This document shows, in pieces, positions 17,793 to 25,679 of a stretch of DNA of 64,000 nucleotides. Position 1 is the stretch's first letter. Every line of letters begins with the position of its first letter. The position numbers were made by a program, and so were the translations under genes. Below the pieces are notes generated by a model. It made no database searches. It was not told the origin of the DNA and saw nothing but the letters and a program-made list of their open reading frames with translations. Source of the stretch: Desulfobacula sp. (GTDB lineage: Bacteria > Desulfobacterota > Desulfobacteria > Desulfobacterales > Desulfobacteraceae); assembly GCA_023701135.1 (NCBI GenBank), contig JAMPXP010000001.1, forward strand, positions 186,001 to 250,000, given 5' to 3'.

Positions 17793-18254
17793 TTAACTTA
17801 AAGGAAGGGTCACCTGAAATTCTTCGCCTGTTTCTTCAAAGGACGGGGTCAGGTTTAAATCCTTGATCGATGTTTTTTCCACAGGGATCTGATCATAATG
17901 AAACATCCCGGCCTGTTGAAACATCCTCATCAATTCACCCTGGGTTGCAGCCCTGCTGGTGGACCCGATCCTGATATAATAGAAATTTTTAGATGTCTGG
18001 TAGTGTTTGTCCGGGCCTTTTGGGACTTCGATAAGCCCAATGCGTTTTCCTTCTACCTGAATTTCAGTGTACTCAACGTTTATGGCCGGCACGATATTTT
18101 GCCGGGCAATATTGGCTATCCATTCCTCCCAATGTCTGGAGTCATCTATTCCGATGACCGCACCGGTATCATCTATGCCCAGAAGAATTGTGCCGACCCG
18201 CCATCTTTTGTTTGCTGATATAATCCGCACAGGTGATAAATTCATGATCATCAA
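17793..18254 (-). CDS. AlbA_2/Schlafen-type domain protein, N-terminally shortened
   Basis: The protein has 153 residues. The segment SANKRWRVGTILLGIDDTGAVIGIDD corresponds to the AlbA_2 domain core (usually AFANTxGGxILIGIDDxGxIVG), followed by GKRIGLIEVPKGPDKHYQ, YYIRIGSTSRAATQGELMRM. The usual upstream part with the E-x-EFK motif is absent. The frame begins inside the last 86 bases of the deacetylase gene, in another frame. Inference: this is the remnant of a longer gene fused or inserted at the deacetylase 3' end. It precedes mntA/hepT, so the three may have arrived together. Confidence 0.6.
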   Translation of the reverse strand: MMIMNLSPVRIISANKRWRVGTILLGIDDTGAVIGIDDSRHWEEWIANIARQNIVPAINVEYTEIQVEGKRIGLIEVPKGPDKHYQTSKNFYYIRIGSTSRAATQGELMRMFQQAGMFHYDQIPVEKTSIKDLNLTPSFEETGEEFQVTLPLS

Positions 18255-19125
18255 AAGCGGATATTAAGGCCCCGAGTTTTTTTTCCGTGCGATGCAGATT
18301 GATATAATGCCTGAATTTAAAACCGCGGGAGGCTTGTTCAACCCTGGGTTGTGACGGGTCGAATTCCCAGGGGTGGGCATAGAAGACAAAGGCTTTATCC
18401 TTTTTCAGGACGGATGCCATTCCGAATTTGAATACGGGAAAAGGGAAAAGCCTGAAATAGCCTCCGCCGCCAAGGGGGATGACTGTGTTTTTAATTTTCA
18501 GATTGCTGACGGGCAGTTCAAAGAAATTTTCGGAAATCTGATATAATGCGTTGTGACGTTTGGCTGCGGAAAGGTCGATTTTTCCATAGCGTCCATGGGC
18601 TGAAAAAGAATTATAGCTTGAATCATAGAGATACCCGGCCCGGGCAATGGCCTGAAGTACCTTGTCATCCAGGGCAAAGCTGGGGGCCCTGAATCCATAT
18701 ACCTTGCTTTGAATTATGGTTTCGAGGCGTTCTTTGCTGGATTTCAGGTCCGTGATGAGGTTGGGTTCGGTCAGGTTTTGGCATAAATGGTGATCATTGC
18801 CGTGGGAGGCTACTTCGTGGCCTCGCTGATGGATCTGCCGGACAAGTTCCGGCAGCTTTTCGGCAATCCAGCCGAGGATAAAAAAGGTGGCCTTGGGCTT
18901 GAAGGAAAAGGAATCCAGGAGATCAAGGATTTTATGGGTATTCTTTTCCACCCTGAGTTCAAAAGAATTCCAGGTTGAAAACGATATATATTCCTTAAAG
19001 TTTTCAACCTGGAACCAGTCTTCGACATCAAAGGTCAATAGAATTGTTTTTTTCTCTTCCAATTCCGTGATATTCAAATCCGGCTTCGCATAATTCTTCA
19101 GGATCATACTGGTTGCGGCCGTCAA
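18169..19125 (-). CDS. Exosortase A-associated polysaccharide deacetylase
   Basis: The protein has up to 318 residues and a NodB-type domain with LLTFDVEDWFQVENF (catalytic Asp), VASHGNDHHLCQNL (metal His) and YGFRAPSFALDD. This is the pattern of the deacetylase subfamily found beside exosortases. The longest start overlaps ugd by 98 nt. The family normally starts a few residues before TFDVED, so a TTG or other internal start near 19050-19080 is possible. The last 12 or so codons overlap the AlbA-domain frame, and the C-terminus SKQKMAGRHNSSGHR looks foreign to the family. Confidence 0.85.
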   Translation of the reverse strand: MTAATSMILKNYAKPDLNITELEEKKTILLTFDVEDWFQVENFKEYISFSTWNSFELRVEKNTHKILDLLDSFSFKPKATFFILGWIAEKLPELVRQIHQRGHEVASHGNDHHLCQNLTEPNLITDLKSSKERLETIIQSKVYGFRAPSFALDDKVLQAIARAGYLYDSSYNSFSAHGRYGKIDLSAAKRHNALYQISENFFELPVSNLKIKNTVIPLGGGGYFRLFPFPVFKFGMASVLKKDKAFVFYAHPWEFDPSQPRVEQASRGFKFRHYINLHRTEKKLGALISAFDDHEFITCADYISKQKMAGRHNSSGHR

Positions 19126-20383
19126 AAATGATTCTGTTTCTCATGGTACCGGCCATGAGATTGAAGTCCGGCTGGCGGAAGGTCTTCCATTCCGTGACCA
19201 GGATCAGGGCATCAGTGTTTTCAAGGGCCTGGTACTGGTTGGATTCAAAGATGAGGGGACCGGTTTCAAACCAGTCCCGGGGAAATTCTTTTTTGGCCTG
19301 ATCCATGGCCACCGGGTCAAAGGCTTTGATCACGGCGCCTGCATGGATGAGTTCCCGGATAATATCCAGGGAGGAGGCCTCCCTGACATCATCGGTGCCG
19401 GGTTTAAAGGCAAGGCCCCACATACAGAAAACCTTTCCGGAAAGATCTTTGCCAAAGCGTTTGATGATTTTTGAGGCCAGGAGTTTTTTTTGAAAGGCGT
19501 TTCTTTTTTCCACGGCATTCAACAGGACCGGTTCAAAATCCTTATCTTTGCTGGTTTTGATGAGGGCTTTCACGTCTTTTGGAAAACAGGAGCCGCCGTA
19601 GCCGCAGCCCGGATAAATAAAGGAATACCCAATGCGTGAATCCGAGCCGATGCCCTTTCTGACATTTTCCACATCCACTCCCAGGCGCTCGCAGATATTG
19701 GAGATCTCGTTCATAAAGGATATTTTGGTGGCCAGCATGGAATTGGCCGCATATTTGGTCATCTCGGCATCACGGACGTTCATCAATAGTATTTTTTCCC
19801 GGTTCCGGGAAAAGGGGGCGTAGAGGCGTTTCATGATGGCGGCGGCCTTGTCGGAATCGGCGCCGACAATGATTCTGTCGGGCTTTAAAAAATCATTGAC
19901 CGCCTCCCCTTCCTTTAAAAATTCAGGATTGCTGACCACGTCAAATTCAAGGTCAAGGCCCCGGTTTTCCAGTTCCGCTCGAATGGCTTCCCTGACCTTG
20001 TCTGCCGTCCCCACGGGCACTGTAGATTTGTCCACGATCACGGAATATCCGGTGATGGTCCGGCCGATTTCCCCGGCCACCTGTAAGACATATTTCAGGT
20101 CGGCGGACCCGTCTTCACCCGGAGGGGTTCCCACGGCAATAAAAAAGATATTGGAATTTTTGGCTGCCTGTTCAAGACTGGTGGTAAAGGTCAAGGTCCC
20201 TTCTTTGAAATTCTGGACCACCAGGTTTTCCAGGCCGGGTTCGTAGATGGGAAGAATCCCGTTTTTGAGATTGTTGATTTTTTCTTTGTCTATGTCCACA
20301 CAGGTCACATGGCTGCCCATTTCTGCAAAGCAGGCGCCGGTGACAAGGCCGACATATCCGGTTCCGATGATGGTCAGTTTCAT
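19028..20383 (-). CDS. ugd: UDP-glucose 6-dehydrogenase
   Basis: The protein has 451 residues. The NAD-binding start is MKLTIIGTGYVGLVTGACFAEMG and the catalytic cysteine is in GYGGSCFPKDVKAL (about residue 262); GLAFKPGTDDVREASS follows. It oxidises UDP-glucose to UDP-glucuronate, which the 4-epimerase at 38188-39192 can convert to UDP-galacturonate. It lies 6 nt after the exosortase gene and overlaps the longest deacetylase reading frame. It is distinct from the WbpA-type dehydrogenase at 36878-38167. Confidence 0.93.
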   Translation of the reverse strand: MKLTIIGTGYVGLVTGACFAEMGSHVTCVDIDKEKINNLKNGILPIYEPGLENLVVQNFKEGTLTFTTSLEQAAKNSNIFFIAVGTPPGEDGSADLKYVLQVAGEIGRTITGYSVIVDKSTVPVGTADKVREAIRAELENRGLDLEFDVVSNPEFLKEGEAVNDFLKPDRIIVGADSDKAAAIMKRLYAPFSRNREKILLMNVRDAEMTKYAANSMLATKISFMNEISNICERLGVDVENVRKGIGSDSRIGYSFIYPGCGYGGSCFPKDVKALIKTSKDKDFEPVLLNAVEKRNAFQKKLLASKIIKRFGKDLSGKVFCMWGLAFKPGTDDVREASSLDIIRELIHAGAVIKAFDPVAMDQAKKEFPRDWFETGPLIFESNQYQALENTDALILVTEWKTFRQPDFNLMAGTMRNRIIFDGRNQYDPEELCEAGFEYHGIGREKNNSIDL

Positions 20384-20389
20384 TTATGC

Positions 20390-21259
20390 TTATCCTTGGT
20401 GCTTTTGAATTTTCATTTCAACCATAAAAACCAGATATACCAGGATCAGGGCAGCCCCGAAAATTATGAGGCCGGACATGTCATGAAGAAACCCATGGGC
20501 GGTTTCAGGGCCGATCCAGGCAGCCATGGCGCCGGTGATGGTCAGGCGGATGACATTGACGGCAACGGCAATGGGCACGGCGGACAAAAAGAGTATCCAT
20601 TTTTTGAACGTGCTTAAGGGGGCCAGAAAGGCAAAGGCTCCGGTCAGGGCCAGCAGCGAGGTGAGTGATCTTATACCGGAACAGGCATCCACCACTTCAA
20701 GGGAGGTATTGGCCAGATGAAGGATATTGCCTTCCCTGAACACCGGGATATGGAGCAGGTTAATGGCCTTGGCCGATATCTGGGCTGAAAAAAGCTGAAG
20801 GGGAAAGGCCACCTGATTCCACAGGATGGAAGGAATGGGAATCATCATGATGAGATAGGCAACGGGAACCAGCAGCTTTTTAAAAATTTCAAATCCGCAG
20901 AAATAAATAATGATGCCCGACAGGGTGATGATCATGGAAAAGCGCATGAGAAAAAGTTCCGACCCAAGATTTCCTGCCAGGTGGACCAGCATGCCGCCGA
21001 TAATTACGATAATGCCGGTCAGGGAAGGGCTCAGTTCCATGTCCGCCAGTTCGTTTTTTTTATACCAGATCATATACAGGGCCACAAAGGGGATTAAAAA
21101 CCCATGGGAAAAATTGGGGTCCGTGGACCAGTCTGAAATGAGTTTTAAAATGGCTTTCTGATAGACAACTAGAAAGACGGCCGTTAGAATGAAAATCTGG
21201 AAAAGCGTTTGTTTTTTAATGGATAGGTTCATGGGCGCATCAGTTTGGAATATGCTCAT
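20390..21259 (-). CDS. xrtA: Exosortase (XrtA-like transpeptidase)
   Basis: The integral membrane protein has 289 residues and about eight helices. The catalytic triad of exosortases is visible: Cys193 in VVDACSGIRSL, Arg238 in NVIRLT and His259 in GFLHDMSGLIIF. Exosortases recognise C-terminal PEP-CTERM signals on secreted proteins and process them. A PEP-CTERM protein is encoded at 32305-33042. The longest start overlaps epsI by 20 nt; the tenth codon (ATG at 21232) is an equally good start. Unlike the D-type exosortases fused to EpsI, this one is separate from EpsI. Confidence 0.93.
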   Translation of the reverse strand: MSIFQTDAPMNLSIKKQTLFQIFILTAVFLVVYQKAILKLISDWSTDPNFSHGFLIPFVALYMIWYKKNELADMELSPSLTGIIVIIGGMLVHLAGNLGSELFLMRFSMIITLSGIIIYFCGFEIFKKLLVPVAYLIMMIPIPSILWNQVAFPLQLFSAQISAKAINLLHIPVFREGNILHLANTSLEVVDACSGIRSLTSLLALTGAFAFLAPLSTFKKWILFLSAVPIAVAVNVIRLTITGAMAAWIGPETAHGFLHDMSGLIIFGAALILVYLVFMVEMKIQKHQG

Positions 21260-21875
21260 TCAGGTAGGGAAAGGCCTTTTGAGCAAATTCTTTTAAAAGG
21301 TTGACGGAAGCGGTTTCATCCTTGACCACCGGGGTAATGAGACGGACAAAGGAGCCGTCGGTTCTGTGCCGGAAGATGGAATCAAGGACCAGCCAGACTT
21401 TTTCCATGTATTCGGAAGAAATGATCCTTCCCCTGGATTGAAACCAGTAGAGTACAATCTGTTTTTCCGGCCCCTTCTGAAGCAGCAGTTTTATCACCTT
21501 CATGCTCTTTCCGGTGCTGTCCAGGGGAACGGTTTCAATGCCGGTTCCTGTGATATTCCATCCGGCGCCGGGCATGCAGTTTTTCGGAGAATGGATGATA
21601 TCCCCTTCTTTCTGGCTCTGATAAAATCCCACATAGAGATTCACCATTTCCCCGGTAGGTTTCCGGTAATTGGCAAGAATATAGTCCTCGACCCCGAGAA
21701 TATTGTAGACCTTTTCGTCCATCTCGCTGGTAACGCCTTTCCACTCGTCAATGTCAAGGGGAAATTCGCTGAAAGGCTTATTGGGGGCGATTCTTTCGGT
21801 CTGGCCGGCAAAAAAAGTCACGGCCGACGTGATGAGCAAAATGGCAAGGGTGATGAATGTTTTTGTGTAGGTCAT
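21240..21875 (-). CDS. epsI: EpsI, exosortase-associated protein
   Basis: The protein has 211 residues and an N-terminal signal/anchor (residues 7-24). Conserved motifs are FPLDIDEWKG, YVGFYQSQKEGD, the Cys-containing HSPKNCMPGAGW and LYWFQSRGRIISSEY. EpsI always accompanies exosortases of polysaccharide loci; its biochemical role is unsettled. No Shine-Dalgarno sequence is visible before the ATG: the 10 nt upstream read CTAAACAAAA and then a 14-bp tandem repeat array starts. Confidence 0.9.
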   Translation of the reverse strand: MTYTKTFITLAILLITSAVTFFAGQTERIAPNKPFSEFPLDIDEWKGVTSEMDEKVYNILGVEDYILANYRKPTGEMVNLYVGFYQSQKEGDIIHSPKNCMPGAGWNITGTGIETVPLDSTGKSMKVIKLLLQKGPEKQIVLYWFQSRGRIISSEYMEKVWLVLDSIFRHRTDGSFVRLITPVVKDETASVNLLKEFAQKAFPYLNEHIPN

Positions 21876-21884
21876 TTTTGTTTA

Positions 21885-21977
21885 GTTTTGAGTTGTGTGT
21901 TTTGAGTTGTGTGTTTTGAGTTGTGTGTTTTGAGTTGTGTGTTTTGAGTTGTGTGTTTTGAGTTGTGTGTTTTGAGT
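21885..21977. repeat. Tandem array of a 14-bp unit
   Basis: The unit GTTTTGAGTTGTGT is repeated six times without a mismatch, with a partial seventh copy, starting at 21885 and spaced exactly 14 bp. It fills the space between epsI and wecB. Perfect copies imply recent expansion by slippage. It lacks spacers, so it is not a CRISPR. Confidence 0.95.
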
Positions 21978-21980
21978 GTC

Positions 21981-22009
21981 TCATTACTCACTACTCACTA
22001 CTCACAACT
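21981..22009. repeat. Simple repeat overlapping the wecB 3' end
   Basis: TCATTACTCACTACTCACTACTCACAACT-type sequence. On the minus strand it is AGTTGTGAGTAGTGAG and supplies the last codons (VVSSE) and TAG stop of wecB. It is the same family as the repeats at 23091-23125 and 23499-23550. Confidence 0.85.
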
Positions 22010-23088
22010 TTTATTATACAATCGGCGACGCGGGCGGCGGTCCGGCCGTCCCAGAGATCCGGCGGATTCTGTTTTGAAAAATTGCCGGACAGGGCCAGGT
22101 CCACCATTTCCGACAGGGTGTCCGGGGTACAGAGTCGGTTTGTTCCTTCGGCCACGGTGACAGGTCTTTCCGTATTGGCTCGGAGGGTGAGGCAGGGAAT
22201 GCCGAGATAGGTGGTCTCTTCCTGGACTCCACCGGAATCGGTGATGAGAAGCCTGCTGCCCATGACAAGATTCATGAACTCGGTATACCCCAGCGGCGTT
22301 GTCAATGTGATGGCATTGTTATTCTCAAGAATAGCCATGTGTCCGGTCTTTAAAAGCCGGTCCGAGGTTCGGGGATGTACCGGAAAAATCAGGGGCAATT
22401 TGCCGGATACCTCTTTTAAGACCCTGCACAATCTTTCCAGGATTTCAGGGTTGTCCACATTGGAGGGTCTGTGCAGGGTGATCAGTCCATAGGTCCCTTT
22501 TTTCCGGTTCAATTTCTTAGGAACATCCATGCTTTCAATGGTGGAGCGCAGCATTTCAAGGGAATCGATCATGATGTTGCCGACACGGGTAATCCTGTCT
22601 TTGCTGACCCCTTCGTTTAAAAGATTTTGGTCCCCGTCCGGGGAAGGTGTCCATAAATGATCGGCAATGGAATCGGTGACTATCCGGTTGATCTCTTCGG
22701 GCATGGTCCTGTCAAAGGACCGGAGGCCGGCTTCAAGATGAGCGGTTCTGATGCCCAGTTTGACGGCGGCAAGGGTGGCTGCAACGGTGGAGTTCACATC
22801 CCCCACCACCACCACAAGATCCGGTTTTTCCCGTATCAGGATCTTTTCATAGGCAATCATCACATTCCCGGTCTGTTCGGCATGGGACCCGCTGCCGACC
22901 CCAAGGTGAATATGGGGGGCAGGAAGGTTAAAATCCCTGAAGAACACGTCGGACATGTTCAGGTCATAGTGCTGTCCTGTGTGAACGATTTCAGGCGTCA
23001 AGCCGGGCCGCTTCACCAGTTCATGGTAAAGCGGGGCGATTTTCATGAAATTGGGCCTTGCGGCGGCGATCAAGTGAATTTTTTTCAT
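21991..23088 (-). CDS. wecB: UDP-N-acetylglucosamine 2-epimerase (non-hydrolysing)
   Basis: The protein has 365 residues with the family motifs ARPNFMKIAPLYHEL, HTGQHYDLNMS, HLEAGLRSFDR, MPEEINRI, LITLHRPSNV and ITDSGGVQEETTYLG. It interconverts UDP-GlcNAc and UDP-ManNAc. It is shorter than the WbpI homologue at 11044-12264 and is the second member of this family in the locus. Both ends are embedded in simple repeats: the stop codon lies in one block, and the ATG follows directly after an ACTCACA-type block with no Shine-Dalgarno sequence. Translation efficiency may therefore be low or repeat-dependent. Confidence 0.9.
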   Translation of the reverse strand: MKKIHLIAAARPNFMKIAPLYHELVKRPGLTPEIVHTGQHYDLNMSDVFFRDFNLPAPHIHLGVGSGSHAEQTGNVMIAYEKILIREKPDLVVVVGDVNSTVAATLAAVKLGIRTAHLEAGLRSFDRTMPEEINRIVTDSIADHLWTPSPDGDQNLLNEGVSKDRITRVGNIMIDSLEMLRSTIESMDVPKKLNRKKGTYGLITLHRPSNVDNPEILERLCRVLKEVSGKLPLIFPVHPRTSDRLLKTGHMAILENNNAITLTTPLGYTEFMNLVMGSRLLITDSGGVQEETTYLGIPCLTLRANTERPVTVAEGTNRLCTPDTLSEMVDLALSGNFSKQNPPDLWDGRTAARVADCIIKVVSSE

Positions 23089-23090
23089 AG

Positions 23091-23125
23091 AGTTGTGAGT
23101 TGTGAGTTGTGAGTTGTGAGTTATG
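23091..23125. repeat. 7-bp tandem repeat between wecB and the S23-like gene
   Basis: Four perfect copies of AGTTGTG followed by a variant AGTTATG. The variant copy contains the stop codon of the four-helix-bundle gene. The other end abuts the wecB start codon. It is an inverted copy of the repeat family at 23499-23550. Confidence 0.9.
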
Positions 23126-23510
23126 GATTGTTGGGTTTAGTTTTGGTTTTGGAATTGCGGAGACCGGTTAGCATGCGGCTGGTTTCGTCCAACAACTCCG
23201 ATATATGCTTAAACTCCTGTGGTTCTATATAATTTAATTGTTTTGCAATTTCCATTTGGGTGTCCAGTTCAAATATTGAGCCTTTTGCAATGTCAAGAAA
23301 ACGTATCAATTCTTTTTCTGAGCTTCTGCCATGTCCTTCAGCAATATTTGAAGGGATCGAAACGGCACTGCGGCGAATCTGAGAGGCCAGCCCATATTGT
23401 TCATGGCCCGGGAGTTTTCCGGTTGTTTTATATACTTGAGAAACCAGTTCAATCGCTTTCTTCCATAGATTCAGTTGCTTGTAAGGATATGCATTTTTCT
23501 CACTACTCAT
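23121..23510 (-). CDS. Four-helix-bundle protein (S23/IVP family)
   Basis: The protein has 129 residues from the ATG at 23510; a GTG 21 nt upstream is also open but lies within a repeat. It belongs to the family first seen as proteins encoded by intervening sequences in 23S rRNA genes: LWKKAIELVSQVYKTTGKL, YGLASQIRRSAVSIPSNIAEG, KELIRFLDIAKGSIFELDTQ. The function is unknown. The gene is bracketed on both sides by inverted simple repeats that reach into its first and last codons. It has no link to the surrounding polysaccharide genes, which suggests insertion of a gene-plus-repeat unit. Confidence 0.9.
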   Translation of the reverse strand: MSSEKNAYPYKQLNLWKKAIELVSQVYKTTGKLPGHEQYGLASQIRRSAVSIPSNIAEGHGRSSEKELIRFLDIAKGSIFELDTQMEIAKQLNYIEPQEFKHISELLDETSRMLTGLRNSKTKTKPNNP

Positions 23511-23550
23511 TTCCCACAACTCACTACTCACTACTCACAACTCACAACTC
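23499..23550. repeat. Simple repeat upstream of the S23-like gene
   Basis: CTCACTACTCA and CAACTCACTACTCACTACTCACAACTC runs, inverted relative to 23091-23125. It overlaps the first codons of the S23-like gene and begins only 5 nt after the stop of the outer-membrane barrel gene. Confidence 0.88.
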
Positions 23551-23554
23551 TTCC

Positions 23555-25021
23555 CTAATAATTAAAAATCTCAGTTTCAAAAGCTTGCCTGCTGGGTGTA
23601 AAATCCATGCGCACAGGCTGTTTCGGAATAAAACTGACGGAAAGGAAGGCCCTGTTTTCCGTATAATCCCCCCGCTGGGCTGCGGCATCCGTATCAAAAT
23701 CCGTATAGGTATAGGTCAGTTTAAATTGAAGCCATCTTAGCGGAAGCCAGGAAAGCCCGCCGCCCATGGTGAGCCGGTTGTCCTTCCGGCCAACGCCGGT
23801 TTCCTGATAGTCATTCAGCCGGTATGAGCTGAACACATTGGAGGACAACTGTTTTAAAAGCTGGTAATTCAACCGGGCGCCGGCCTGATAATAGGTTCTG
23901 AACCCAAGGCTGGCAGACTCTGTGGCGGTCCCGGTGGTTGCTGTTTCCGATGATTCGCCGGCTTCACTGTATCCGCTGGAGCCGGTGATGGACAAAGACC
24001 CCCGTCTGCTGAAATTGAATATTTTGTAGGCATCCATATCCAGAAAAGGATCGGTTGAGTCTTTATTGGCATTATCCCATTCATGAAACAAGGCGCCGAT
24101 GCCCAGGGAAATTCCTGAATCCTCGGTCACCTGCCAGTCAAAACCGATGGAGGGATGGTAAATATCATGATCCCCTGTCTCTCTTTCCGAATGGGAATGT
24201 CTGTATTTCAAATACCCGTCAAAATGTTTGGAAAATTTTCTAAGATACCGGAGATGGCCTGAATAGGTCTGGATATCATTGGTAGAGGTATCAAAATCCG
24301 TATTTTCATAATATAGATTGGAATCCAGGCCGTTTAAGGGGGTAAGCCAGTAGGTGGCAAAAACAGAGGGACGATATTTTTTATTTTCGTCTGCATCGGC
24401 TGTATCAGATTTGTCAAAGGAATATAAAAATTTGGCCCCTACCCTGTCGTTTTCTCCAAACTGATGGGTGATCCCGGCCGATGTCCTGTTGATATCGTGT
24501 TCCCGGAAGGCCCCGGTTCGCTCCTGTTCATTAAAATTCCTTGAATAGCTTTCGGAATAATCGAGGATTGTATTTTTTGATATCCGGGTGTTACCGAAAA
24601 CCGATGCGATATTCTGCCAGGATTCCCCGGCATTGTTGTCGGTGTTACTGGTATAGGCAAGGTGAGTGCTGATGTCTGTGAACTGGGTAGGATTGAATTT
24701 CCCGTCAAGGGAGGCATTGTGTAAAAGGCCATCCCGATCGAGATTTTTATAATCCTTATAGACCGGATTATAGGCCAGATAAATTTCACTTTTCTTATCC
24801 AGAAAGCCGAGAGTAAACCCCAATCCATAGCTTGTAATGTATTCTTCCTGTTTGTTGGCAGCGGTTTTCAAATAATTATCACTGTATTCTTCGGAGATGG
24901 TCAAGCTGGGGATGATCTGTGTGACCATTTTTGAAAATGCAACGGAAGGGGAAAAAAACAGAATCAAAAGAATTGATATCACTACCGGGCCGTATTTCTG
25001 AAAGTTTAGATGTTTTACCAT
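23555..25021 (-). CDS. Outer-membrane beta-barrel, exosortase system-associated
   Basis: The protein has 488 residues, a signal peptide (hydrophobic residues 11-29, cleavage near VAFS) and a long run of alternating aromatic/polar strands (for example ITSYGLGFTLGFLDK, GHLRYLRKFSKHFDGYLKYR, LQFKLTYTYTDFDTD). It ends near FETEIFNY, with an aromatic C-terminus of the porin type. It matches the uncharacterised barrel family restricted to exosortase A polysaccharide loci and is the probable outer-membrane component. It lies between the short Wza-like gene and the S23/repeat insertion. Confidence 0.85.
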   Translation of the reverse strand: MVKHLNFQKYGPVVISILLILFFSPSVAFSKMVTQIIPSLTISEEYSDNYLKTAANKQEEYITSYGLGFTLGFLDKKSEIYLAYNPVYKDYKNLDRDGLLHNASLDGKFNPTQFTDISTHLAYTSNTDNNAGESWQNIASVFGNTRISKNTILDYSESYSRNFNEQERTGAFREHDINRTSAGITHQFGENDRVGAKFLYSFDKSDTADADENKKYRPSVFATYWLTPLNGLDSNLYYENTDFDTSTNDIQTYSGHLRYLRKFSKHFDGYLKYRHSHSERETGDHDIYHPSIGFDWQVTEDSGISLGIGALFHEWDNANKDSTDPFLDMDAYKIFNFSRRGSLSITGSSGYSEAGESSETATTGTATESASLGFRTYYQAGARLNYQLLKQLSSNVFSSYRLNDYQETGVGRKDNRLTMGGGLSWLPLRWLQFKLTYTYTDFDTDAAAQRGDYTENRAFLSVSFIPKQPVRMDFTPSRQAFETEIFNY

Positions 25022-25052
25022 GACTGCCTCCCTGTTATGAGACTCTGTTCAT

Positions 25053-25610
25053 TTAGGGCACAATGATGATGTCATCGGCCTTAAGAAGAATGTCTTTTTC
25101 CAGTTTTCCTTTTACAATATCATTATAATTGATTGTAATGACCTGTTCCTTGCCGACCTCTCGCCGGAAAAGAATAATTTCACTTTTGGACGCCCATTCC
25201 GTAAACCCCTTGGCCAGGGCAAAGGCCTGAACTGCCGTCAGTTTTTTCACAAGGGGATATTCTCCGACGGCCTGGACTTCACCCAGAATATAGTATTTCT
25301 GGCTGACGGGTCCCACAAGGGTGACTGTGACATTGGGCGCCTCAACAAAATCCGCCAGTTTTTCTTCTATGGCCGCTTTCAATGCAACCGTGGATTTGCC
25401 CTCGGCCTGAAGATCGCCCAGAAGCGGAAAAGTGATTTTACCGTCGCTTCTGACCTGAAGTTGATCAAAAGAAAGGTCCGGCTCTTTCCAGGTGCTGATT
25501 TTCAGAACATCTCCGATGCCGATCAAATAATCCTCGGCAAGGCTTAAAGAAACTGAAGACAGGAAAAAAAGAAAAACAAAAACGATGGATTTCATCTTGA
25601 TTTTAAACAT
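25053..25610 (-). CDS. Polysaccharide export protein (Wza/SLBB, short)
   Basis: The protein has 185 residues with signal peptide residues 1-25 (ending SLSLAE). It contains the Poly_export start YLIGIGDVLKISTWKEPDLS and one SLBB-like domain (YYILGEVQAVGEYPL). It lacks the lipobox and extra SLBB domains of full-size Wza. This short form is typical of exosortase loci, where the separate beta-barrel protein may provide the outer-membrane pore. It should form a periplasmic channel with the Wzz-type protein. Confidence 0.9.
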   Translation of the reverse strand: MFKIKMKSIVFVFLFFLSSVSLSLAEDYLIGIGDVLKISTWKEPDLSFDQLQVRSDGKITFPLLGDLQAEGKSTVALKAAIEEKLADFVEAPNVTVTLVGPVSQKYYILGEVQAVGEYPLVKKLTAVQAFALAKGFTEWASKSEIILFRREVGKEQVITINYNDIVKGKLEKDILLKADDIIIVP

Positions 25611-25679
25611 GGCTCCGCCTTTTCGATTACATCGAATACATGGGTTAACAAATTGTTTTTACAGCCCTATTCTACCGAC

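Noticed and set aside
17793-18254. Complete AlbA/Schlafen defence ATPase
   Set aside because: Only the AlbA_2 core is present; no ATPase domain and no N-terminal EFK segment, so it is called a fragment.
21885-21977. CRISPR array
   Set aside because: Units are contiguous with no spacers and no cas gene is near; a tandem repeat only.
21778-21984. Minus-strand frame with HTTQNTQLKTHNSK repeats
   Set aside because: It is the translation of the 14-bp tandem array running into epsI in another frame; periodic by construction, not a gene.
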